A stretch of 40,292 bases of DNA. Origin: Lachnospiraceae bacterium. Its GTDB lineage: Bacteria; Bacillota; Clostridia; Lachnospirales; Lachnospiraceae. A program made the position numbers and the translations under genes. Position 1 is the first letter of the stretch. Each line of letters opens with the position of its first letter. Below the pieces are notes generated by a model, which did no database searches, had not been told where the DNA came from, and saw only the letters and a list, made by a program, of their open reading frames with translations. Location: the NCBI GenBank assembly GCA_016281605.1, contig JAEEJA010000029.1:1-40292 (forward strand), given 5' to 3'. Shown here one piece after another: positions 16,577-24,140 of the stretch.

Positions 16577-19315
16577 TTAGTTTATACCTGTAATCTCAAA
16601 TGTTACGGAAATTGTCTTTGCTTCCTCTCCGTTTGGAAGATTGTACTTAATGGCATGTGTTGAAGAATCATATGAAACTTCATTAACAACACTACCATCC
16701 CACTTTCCGTTGTAGTTAGCCCATCCGTTTAAAGGATTACCTGTATCAAACTGATTACCATTATTCTTATAAGGAGAAACAGGTGTATAATCGTCTCTTA
16801 AGGTGTAAACAGTATCATTTACCTTAATCTCCTTAAACTTAAGGATAGCATCCTTATAAACAGGCTCTGTCTGAGATGGATCCTGTAAGTAGACAGCTGT
16901 AACACCTTCAAGTGTCTTCTTTGTCTTACCGTTAGATGCATCATAAGTAAATGTATAGACTCCATCACTATCAATCATCTGTGTAGCGGTTTTCTCTTCA
17001 GTTGCATCTTCATAATACATACTTAAGCAGATATTAAGAGCCTTCGAAGCATCCTTTATTCCGCCCGGCTTAGAAACGACATCAACTAAGATATCCTTTG
17101 TAAATCCACCAACTGCTGTCATAGTAATAGTTACTTCACCATCTCCGTCACCAACAACTAAAAGCCTTCCTACACTGTCAACATAAACAAGTTCAGGATC
17201 AGATGATTTGTAAGTAATATCATATTCATCACTATCAGAAATATCTTTATCTGCAACAACTTTTGCGTTTAAGAATGCAGGATAATTCTTTGCAATCCTA
17301 TACTGAGGATGTTCAGTAGTTATGTCAGTAACTGTGAAATCTGTATCTACAGGCACAGGCTCAACAGTGAGCTCTAACTTAGCGCAAACCTCATCATTGT
17401 AGATAGAACGAGCTGTAATAGTAGTTGTTCCAGGTGATACAGCTTCGATAACTCCATCCATGTTAACAGTAGCTACAAGCTCATCATCTGAAGACCATAC
17501 AGCAGCGTCATCATTATCAGCAGGTGTTAATGTAGCTGCAACACTTTCTCTGTCTCCAACCTTTAATGTTAAAGAATCTTTATCAAGCGCTATGCTCTCA
17601 GCCTTAACTAAAGCATCAAGTGCCGCTTCTACTTCCTTGAGTGTAGAACCATATCTGCTATCCAGACCAACTCCATCCTCATCAGCATAATAACCTCTGA
17701 AAATTGCTTCTATAACTTTTTTCCAATCTGTCACACCTTCAGCATGTCTGTCAATCATATTTCCTGTATCCCATGCACAGATTGTAATTCTGTTCTTCTT
17801 AGCTGCATAGTTAAATGCTTCATACTGATATGGTTGCTGAAGTCTCTTATCTTCAGCTTCTGACCACTTACCTGATATGATATTATAACTACCGTACTCA
17901 CCAACGATAACAGGTACTCCATTATCAACATACTTCTCTCTTAATCTTCTGTACTTACCCATAAGTGTACTTGTGTCAGTTCCTGATGTCTTAGGTGGTG
18001 AATTATAATCATGAACCGATAACATGGTTCTTGGGCTATCTAATGTATCCTTTGGTAATTTAAAACCAAATTCATCATTCATAACTACATCAATACGAGT
18101 ATTGAGTGGAGCGACAAGTACCCATCTGTAAGCATTATTTCCCCCACTGTTACGAACAGTATCTAAGAAAATCTGGTTCATATTCATAATCTTTTGAATT
18201 GTTTCTTTACAATTTTCAGGATTCTGATCATATCCATCACCCGAACCATCTTCTCTTGTAGTATAAACCTCGTTCATACTCTCAAAGATTAAGTGTTCAT
18301 CATAGTTCTTAAATCTGTTAGCAATTGTATTCCATGATTTCTTATAAGCAACATAAACAGGATCATCCAGATTATCAGCATCCTCTATGGTTGCAGGACG
18401 AATAAGATTCTGATATTTATAATTATCAGGAGCTCCGTCATGATGTACATTAAGAACTACGAACATACCTTCTTCCAAAGCATAGTCAACTAACTCCTGT
18501 ACACGTGACATACGAGCTTCATTTATGGTTCCCTCAAGATTAAGTCCCCATGTTACAGGAATACGTATAGTTGAAAAACCAAGGTCATGAACATGCTTGA
18601 AAAGCTTCTTGGTTGTAACTATTTCCTGCCATGCAGTTTCACTTACACTGATTGGATTGGTGAAGAAGTTAGAAACAGCATCCATGGTATTACCAAGATT
18701 CCAGCCTGTTCCCATAGCATCGATAATTTCTTCAGAATCATAATCTCTGAATGGTAAAGGTGCATCCTTTACTTCTATCTCCTCCGCATAGGTTGCAGTT
18801 GAAACACCTATAAGAGCAGCCTCTGTTGGCTCCGGAACGGGAGTCTGTGTCTCTTCAGGTGCAACCGGAGCAGTAGTTTGTGCTGCAGGAGGAGCAGTGG
18901 TAGCTGCGCTCTTTGTAGTAGGTGCAGCTGTAGGTGCTGCTGTTGTTACACTCTTAGGTGTAACAGTTACTATGAGCTTAAGCTTCTTTGAAACCTTTTT
19001 CTTTCCGCTCTTGTAGGTCACCTTTATAATAACATTGGTTTTTCCTTCTGCCTTACCGGTTACATTAAGGTTAAGTTTTTTTGCTGTAACACTTGCTACA
19101 GCTTTTTTCTTTACTTTAAGCACCTTAACCTTTGCACTCTTTGCTACATTCTTTACTTTTACCTTTGTAGTAGCTCCAACCTCTACACTTACCTTGTTTT
19201 TAGCAAGTTTAGGTGTCTTCGCCGCTGCTGCGTCAGTCGCTCCCGTCACAACACTTGTCATAACAAGTGCAGTAGAAAGAGCAACAGATAATACTTTTTT
19301 TAGATTTTTACCCAT
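16577..19315 (-). CDS. Secreted multi-domain GH5 endoglucanase with Ig-like modules
   Basis: This 912-residue extracellular enzyme is predicted to cut beta-1,4-glucan or a related polymer. In order it has a signal peptide (1-30, ending AAAA), a lysine-rich Ig-like module (about 35-118), a Pro/Thr/Ala linker (120-165) and a GH5 barrel (about 190-555). The barrel has the acid/base Glu349 in FESMNEV and nucleophile Glu473 in VGEYGS; the pattern GTGWNLGNTMD and IRIPVTW suggests subfamily 4. After it come two Ig-like domains, the first Big_2-type (about 570-760), and an unnamed beta-rich domain (about 760-912) with FDTGNPLNGW. That last domain is homologous to one in the gene at 24141-28700. No dockerin, SLH or LPXTG signal is present. 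AAGGAG precedes ATG 19315. Exact substrate is not readable. Confidence 0.92.
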   Translation of the reverse strand: MGKNLKKVLSVALSTALVMTSVVTGATDAAAAKTPKLAKNKVSVEVGATTKVKVKNVAKSAKVKVLKVKKKAVASVTAKKLNLNVTGKAEGKTNVIIKVTYKSGKKKVSKKLKLIVTVTPKSVTTAAPTAAPTTKSAATTAPPAAQTTAPVAPEETQTPVPEPTEAALIGVSTATYAEEIEVKDAPLPFRDYDSEEIIDAMGTGWNLGNTMDAVSNFFTNPISVSETAWQEIVTTKKLFKHVHDLGFSTIRIPVTWGLNLEGTINEARMSRVQELVDYALEEGMFVVLNVHHDGAPDNYKYQNLIRPATIEDADNLDDPVYVAYKKSWNTIANRFKNYDEHLIFESMNEVYTTREDGSGDGYDQNPENCKETIQKIMNMNQIFLDTVRNSGGNNAYRWVLVAPLNTRIDVVMNDEFGFKLPKDTLDSPRTMLSVHDYNSPPKTSGTDTSTLMGKYRRLREKYVDNGVPVIVGEYGSYNIISGKWSEAEDKRLQQPYQYEAFNYAAKKNRITICAWDTGNMIDRHAEGVTDWKKVIEAIFRGYYADEDGVGLDSRYGSTLKEVEAALDALVKAESIALDKDSLTLKVGDRESVAATLTPADNDDAAVWSSDDELVATVNMDGVIEAVSPGTTTITARSIYNDEVCAKLELTVEPVPVDTDFTVTDITTEHPQYRIAKNYPAFLNAKVVADKDISDSDEYDITYKSSDPELVYVDSVGRLLVVGDGDGEVTITMTAVGGFTKDILVDVVSKPGGIKDASKALNICLSMYYEDATEEKTATQMIDSDGVYTFTYDASNGKTKKTLEGVTAVYLQDPSQTEPVYKDAILKFKEIKVNDTVYTLRDDYTPVSPYKNNGNQFDTGNPLNGWANYNGKWDGSVVNEVSYDSSTHAIKYNLPNGEEAKTISVTFEITGIN

Positions 19316-19354
19316 AAGTAATTCTCCTTTTCAAGTTGTTTTCACATATAAAAT

Positions 19355-19382
19355 ATTATACCAAATATAATATATAATTCAA
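19355..19382 (-). promoter_or_regulatory. Probable promoter of the 16577-19315 GH5 gene
   Basis: On the minus strand, TTGAAT (19377-19382) and TATAAT (19355-19360) are 16 bases apart, the latter preceded by TGG as an extended -10. The predicted start site lies close to 19349, giving a leader of about 35 bases. The terminator of the upstream gene at 19424-19460 supports independent transcription. Confidence 0.55.
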
Positions 19383-19423
19383 TTAAAAAATACTTAAATA
19401 TTTAATTCACAGTAAATAATCCG

Positions 19424-19460
19424 GAAAAAACAAACCCCTTAGCGATTCCTCGCTAAGGGG
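19424..19460 (-). terminator. Rho-independent terminator of the non-catalytic secreted-protein gene
   Basis: CCCCTTAGCG (19435-19444) pairs with CGCTAAGGGG (19451-19460) around a 6-base loop, and the minus strand continues TTTGTTTTTT. It lies about 90 bases after the stop of the gene at 19548-21560. Confidence 0.9.
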
Positions 19461-19547
19461 CTTGAAAGCTCTTATTTTAAATACATGTATTTATTTTTTA
19501 ACATATGATTATTACGGAGTTTAATCAACAGTCTAAAAATTTTTTAA

Positions 19548-21560
19548 TTATTTAACTGTAACCTTGCACTTAGCTTTAGCCTTACCAAGCTTAAGTGTAA
19601 GTGGCTTAGTACCGGTCTTCTTTGTAGCCTTGATTGTAACGATTGCTTTGCCCTTCTTAACCTTTACGCTCTGAACCTTAGCAACCTTTGCAATCTTAGC
19701 AGCCTTCTTAGCAGCCTTAGCAGCCTTTGCGAAGAGATCTGTAGCAGCAGCCTTCTTGTTCTCAGCTGTTACCTTGAAAGTAACCTTAGCCTTCTTACCC
19801 TTCTTAACAGTTACAACCTTCTTAGCTGCCTTAAGCTTCTTAGCCTTGTTCTGGATAGCAACCTTAACGATCTGCTCTTTATCTCCAGCCTTAACTGTAA
19901 CCTTAACAACCTTACCTTTGTTCTTCTTAGCTGCTGCTGTAGCAGTAACCTTAACAACACCTGCTGCTGTAGCAACAGTAACAAGCTTCTCGTTAGCTGA
20001 TGTAGCTGTGATAGCACTGAATGTAGAAGGATCAACTGTAACCTTAACATCCTTTGTCTTACCGGCTGCAACTACAACCTTCTTAGCAACCTTAAGTGAA
20101 GCTGCTGCAGGAGTTACAACTGCTGCCTTTGTAGCAACCTTTGCAGGAGCCTTTGTAGGAGCTACTGAAGCACCTGTAGAAGGATTAGTTGAAGGATTTG
20201 GAGTTCCATCTCCTGGATTTGGAGTTCCATCTCCTGGATTTGGAGTCCCATCTCCCGGTCCTGGGATATCTGATCCACCTGGATGAACAGTTGGCTCAAA
20301 CTCAGGAGTTGTTGTCATGTCGTCAGTTAATTCTGTAATACCAGCTGAGCTAACTGTACCGTCACCAGCTTCTACTGTAAACTTAATGAATACATGGTCA
20401 CCCTCTTCATAAACGATTTCAGAAGGAAGGAAATCAGCACCTGTCTCAGGAATTAAGTTAACGAAATCAGCATCTGATCCGTCTCCGTCCTTATCACCTT
20501 CAGCTGTAACCTCGCCCCAAGCATCCATCTCTTCATCATCTGTTAAGTAACCAGCTGCAGCATTGTACTTATTAGCAAGGTTATATCTAACACCCTTCGT
20601 AGGCTCTCCATCCCAGTATGTATACATAAGAGACTGATCTTTAACGAATGGATATGCAGCGATTTCTTCACCTTCTTCGTTCTGTACATAGATACCCTTC
20701 CATGTAATCTTAGCATTCCTAGCAAATTCTCCAACACTAAGAATATCGTCATCAGTATAGTTAGCAATGTTTGTATATGCAACATCTACATCTGTAACAC
20801 CTTCTGAAGCGATGAACTCAAATGCATAGTCACCTGGCTCAGCGATATCTAAGTAGTAAGCATCATCAGCATCACCAGCTTCCTTAGAACCTAACTTAGC
20901 ATCACCGATGAACTCCTGATTCCAACCTGAGTTGAAGTTTCCACCGATATAAATCTGGAATGGAGTGAACTCAGCAGGAGCTTCATCAAATTTAAATGAA
21001 AGTTCAGCACTTTCAATAGCTACTTCCTCATCATTAACCGTAAGGACTGCTTTCCAAGTACCAACACCATGACATATAACTTTAGCAGTTCCATCATCTG
21101 ATGTAGCCATTACATCTCCATCACCAAAGTTCCAAATATTTGGAAGATCAACACCATAATAGTTTTCTCCGAAAAGAGCAACTTCATTTTTCTTATAGTT
21201 TCCTGCTTCATCTTTCTCCGTGTCTGAAGCTCTTTTATCAGAAACAATATCTCCAAAACTGAAAACATAATCATTATTTACAGTTACGGTAACATCTTTA
21301 GCTTCAAAATTGTAGTTACTCTTGATGTAACCGAAGTTACCACTCCAGTCACCTGCAAGAGAACCTGTTGCATCATAAGTATACTCTGCAGGAGCTCCCT
21401 TGAAATCTACCTCTTCAGCATTGATTGTGATAGCATTTGGTAATTCATCTCCCGCAATTGGCTCAACATCATCCGCATTAACAACAGGTGCGAATGAGAA
21501 AACCATAGCAGAAGCAAGAACTGCAGAAAGAGCTTTTTTAAAGTTCTTATTAAGTCTCAT
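19548..21560 (-). CDS. Secreted non-catalytic protein with beta-rich domains and a basic C-terminus
   Basis: This protein of about 670 residues has a signal peptide (about 1-31, VVNADD) and no glycosidase motif that I can see. Residues about 40-420 are aromatic- and Asp-rich beta domains (NFGYIKSNY, FNSGWNQEF, YTYWDGEP) of the kind seen in carbohydrate-binding modules. A Pro/Gly/Thr linker follows (about 425-490) with three GDGTPNP repeats. The last 180 residues are extremely Lys/Ala/Val-rich and hold two Ig-like modules; the final one is homologous to the C-terminus of the 1519-residue GH5 protein. AGGAGG lies 9 bases before ATG 21560 and 6 before an in-frame GTG at 21563. Its place within the cellulase cluster suggests a substrate- or cell-wall-binding accessory protein; this is inference. 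Confidence 0.85.
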   Translation of the reverse strand: MRLNKNFKKALSAVLASAMVFSFAPVVNADDVEPIAGDELPNAITINAEEVDFKGAPAEYTYDATGSLAGDWSGNFGYIKSNYNFEAKDVTVTVNNDYVFSFGDIVSDKRASDTEKDEAGNYKKNEVALFGENYYGVDLPNIWNFGDGDVMATSDDGTAKVICHGVGTWKAVLTVNDEEVAIESAELSFKFDEAPAEFTPFQIYIGGNFNSGWNQEFIGDAKLGSKEAGDADDAYYLDIAEPGDYAFEFIASEGVTDVDVAYTNIANYTDDDILSVGEFARNAKITWKGIYVQNEEGEEIAAYPFVKDQSLMYTYWDGEPTKGVRYNLANKYNAAAGYLTDDEEMDAWGEVTAEGDKDGDGSDADFVNLIPETGADFLPSEIVYEEGDHVFIKFTVEAGDGTVSSAGITELTDDMTTTPEFEPTVHPGGSDIPGPGDGTPNPGDGTPNPGDGTPNPSTNPSTGASVAPTKAPAKVATKAAVVTPAAASLKVAKKVVVAAGKTKDVKVTVDPSTFSAITATSANEKLVTVATAAGVVKVTATAAAKKNKGKVVKVTVKAGDKEQIVKVAIQNKAKKLKAAKKVVTVKKGKKAKVTFKVTAENKKAAATDLFAKAAKAAKKAAKIAKVAKVQSVKVKKGKAIVTIKATKKTGTKPLTLKLGKAKAKCKVTVK
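20194..20256. repeat. Three tandem 21-bp repeats inside a coding linker
   Basis: Three 21-base units follow each other without gaps, beginning GGATTTGGAGTTCCATCTCC; the first two are identical and the third differs at two positions. They encode GDGTPNP three times in the linker of the secreted non-catalytic protein. The repeat is in frame, so its number can vary without breaking the gene. Confidence 0.9.
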
Positions 21561-21771
21561 CACTTAATTCCTCCTTTTAAACCGTTAATATTTTTTTTAA
21601 AAAAAATTCCGCCAATAAAAAGCAAGTCCCAAAAGCAAGGGAAGCTCCGTAACAACCCTCAAAGACCCTACTTTTTTTGACTAATGAGATTCTAACATAA
21701 CAAAGTAAATAAATAAAGAAAAAAATTCTTACAATTGTATTAAGTGGAATGATAAAGTAAAATTGAAACGA

Positions 21772-21816
21772 AGTAAAAAGGATGCTTAGAGGGCGTAACT
21801 CCATCAAAGCATCCTT
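21772..21816 (-). terminator. Rho-independent terminator of the second GH5 gene
   Basis: AAGGATGCTT (21778-21787) pairs with AAGCATCCTT (21807-21816) around a 19-base loop, and on the minus strand the hairpin is followed by TTTTACTTCG. It lies 33 bases after the stop of the GH5 gene ending at 21849. The remaining interval 21561-21771 holds the leader of the 19548-21560 gene; TGTTAGAAT at 21689-21697 (minus strand) is a possible extended -10 without a clear -35. Confidence 0.75.
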
Positions 21817-21848
21817 AATCTTTTTATGTTATTGAATTACCTAATAGA

Positions 21849-23942
21849 TTATTTAGTAGGCATATTGTAGAAATAAATACCTGTAACTATAGGCGCATTA
21901 GCAAATGTGAGATATATATATCCGTTACTCTTAGCAAGCTTAGGTATCCTAACAGCTTTCCCAAAGAAATCATTGAAAGGTATTTTAGCAGCATCACTTG
22001 AGTTTCCGTTCACCTCGATACATGAACCGAGAGTCATATCTCCGATAACACCCTCGTCTGTAAGAGGTTCTTCACCTGTTCCATCGTCCTGTTCAGATGC
22101 AGGAAGGAAGGTTACGTACATGTACAGATTATCATAATCCTTAAAGTTAATATGAGGGAATGCCTGATAACCCCATGAATTAAAGTCCATCATTGATCCA
22201 TCGGTACAGCTGTCTGTAATAACAAAATCACCCTCATTGCCGGCTTGATTTCTATATTGACCTATCGCACCACTTCCGTCGTTTTTATACCATGTTCCTT
22301 CCCAGCTAAATACAGGTTCAAGACCATCAGGCACTTCCATTGGATCCGGATCATAATCTACAGGACCCGAAACAGCTTCGGCTGAAGTATCACCATGACC
22401 ACCTGTAAGGTTATTATAGAATTCAGCTACATCCCTGTATCTTATAAGGTTATTACCTCTGTCAAAGTACATATGCTGAGCATCCCAAAGAACAGGAACA
22501 AGTCCATACTCTGCTGAAATCTCATGCATAGCTGTAAAGTAATCAACTACATTGTCATGCTGAGGAACACAAACACCAAATTCACCGATTATTACACCAT
22601 ATCCTGCATCAGTAAACTTACTCATCTCACCAAGATGACTTCTCATTTCCTCGATACCATGATTTTCACTGTCTCTGTCCCATGTAATTGTAGTTGTATC
22701 ATCACCACAGTAATCCCATGGTGTGTAATAGTGAACAGATACAAACATCTTTGAAACACCATTTTCTTCAGTATCTGTAGGCATTACATATCTGTCATCA
22801 CAAGTATCCTCTATATTTGTTCCAAAACCTGCGATTAGAAGGTATCTCTTATTATTATTTCCACCCTGGGAACGGACAATATCCACAAATGTCTGATTTA
22901 TCTTATTTGTAGTTTCATACTGCTCATCTTCTGTAAGATTACCTCTGTAACCCATCTCACCGGTCTTTGGCACATAACCGTCAGCCGCTATAGGATCATT
23001 AAGCCTGCCACAAAGCTCTTCATTAGCTGATTCGAATATAAGCTTATCTGAGTGATTCTTGAAGTTCTCACCTATCTGAGTCCAAAAAGCCTTATAGCGC
23101 TTCCAGGCTTCAGCTCTCCATGCCTCAGATTTAGAACCGAACTGTCCCCACCACTGAGAATCCCAATGAATATTTATGATTGCATACATTCCATCTTCGA
23201 TAACCCAGTCAACTATTTCCTGAACTCTCTTCATGTAAAGCGGATTAATCTCATATGTCTTATCATCACACATGTTTGACCAGCCTACAGGAATACGAAC
23301 TGTCTTAAAGCCATAAGCTGCAATACTGTCAATAGTTTCTTTTGTAACAAGCTTTGAGCCCCATGCTGTCTCAAAATCAGAAGGTTTTGTAGCTGTTTTT
23401 CTTGCATCCTTGTCAAGTGTTGCCTCAAGATAGTTTCCGATGTTGATACCCGGAGACATCTCATTTGCAGAAAGCTCCTTAGCAGTCTTACTATCATCAA
23501 AAGGAGCAACTGTAGGAACCGGATTAACAGTTGGTGCTGCTGTTACCGCAGCCTTGGTAGTAGGTGCTACTGTAGGAGCAACTGTTACTGCCTCTACCTT
23601 AACATTAGCCTTAAGAGTCTTCTTAACCTTTTTACCTTTGTTCTTATAGGTAACCTTAACTATTACCTTGGTGTTGCCCGCTGCAACAGCTTTAACAACG
23701 CCCTTCTTGGTAACTGTAGCTACTTTCTTATCTTTTGATGTAAAAGTAACCTTTGACCCCTTTGGCTGATTTTTAATCTTAAGCTTCTGCTTTTCTCCCA
23801 CCTTTAAACTAATAGATTTTTTAGCAAGTGAAGGAGTTTTTACCTTGGTCTTTGCAGATGCTAAATTTGCAAAAGTGCCACAACTTAAAACCATAGCAAG
23901 TGCAAGCACGAAGGTAATTGCTTTTTTTAATGTGTTTTTCAT
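21849..23942 (-). CDS. Secreted GH5 endoglucanase with C-terminal beta-sandwich-like domain
   Basis: The product is 697 residues from ATG 23942; an in-frame ATG 12 codons earlier lacks a ribosome site, whereas AAGGGA precedes 23942. Residues 1-30 form a signal peptide (ending LASA). A lysine-rich Big_2-like module follows (about 31-118), then a Pro/Thr/Val linker (118-148). The GH5 barrel (about 155-515) has acid/base Glu308 in FESANEE and nucleophile Glu454 in IIGEFGVC, plus VRIPVGW and the INIHWD strand. The C-terminal 150 residues are aromatic and beta-rich (FSWEGTWYKNDG, MDFNSWGYQAF) and end TGIYFYNM, as expected for a carbohydrate-binding beta sandwich; I cannot name the family. The N-terminal module is homologous to that of the 912-residue GH5 protein. 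Activity on cellulose, lichenan or xyloglucan cannot be told apart. Confidence 0.92.
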   Translation of the reverse strand: MKNTLKKAITFVLALAMVLSCGTFANLASAKTKVKTPSLAKKSISLKVGEKQKLKIKNQPKGSKVTFTSKDKKVATVTKKGVVKAVAAGNTKVIVKVTYKNKGKKVKKTLKANVKVEAVTVAPTVAPTTKAAVTAAPTVNPVPTVAPFDDSKTAKELSANEMSPGINIGNYLEATLDKDARKTATKPSDFETAWGSKLVTKETIDSIAAYGFKTVRIPVGWSNMCDDKTYEINPLYMKRVQEIVDWVIEDGMYAIINIHWDSQWWGQFGSKSEAWRAEAWKRYKAFWTQIGENFKNHSDKLIFESANEELCGRLNDPIAADGYVPKTGEMGYRGNLTEDEQYETTNKINQTFVDIVRSQGGNNNKRYLLIAGFGTNIEDTCDDRYVMPTDTEENGVSKMFVSVHYYTPWDYCGDDTTTITWDRDSENHGIEEMRSHLGEMSKFTDAGYGVIIGEFGVCVPQHDNVVDYFTAMHEISAEYGLVPVLWDAQHMYFDRGNNLIRYRDVAEFYNNLTGGHGDTSAEAVSGPVDYDPDPMEVPDGLEPVFSWEGTWYKNDGSGAIGQYRNQAGNEGDFVITDSCTDGSMMDFNSWGYQAFPHINFKDYDNLYMYVTFLPASEQDDGTGEEPLTDEGVIGDMTLGSCIEVNGNSSDAAKIPFNDFFGKAVRIPKLAKSNGYIYLTFANAPIVTGIYFYNMPTK

Positions 23943-24140
23943 AAGCTTTTCCCTTTCTTTTATATTTTTTCTTTGCATAAAACCACAGGATTACTCACTT
24001 TATATAGCATCATGAATAATCCTGCTGTTCATGAAAAATCAACATTGGTATGATTTTATCATATATTTTTTAAAAAATTACTTTAAAAAATAAACTATTT
24101 TTACTTACTTTTTCTAAATCTTATAAAAAACGAAATACAA

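Noticed and set aside
20194..20256. Short tandem repeat considered as CRISPR-like
   Set aside because: Units abut without spacers, are in frame and encode GDGTPNP; it is a protein linker repeat.
19756..20286. 176-codon plus-strand frame opposite the Lys/Ala-rich tail
   Set aside because: It mirrors the lysine/alanine codon bias of the sense gene and is a composition artefact.
23986..24024. Terminator after the 1519-codon GH5 gene
   Set aside because: CAGGATTA and TAATCCTG pair, but the 23-base loop and weak T-run make it unconvincing; read-through into the next GH5 gene is possible.
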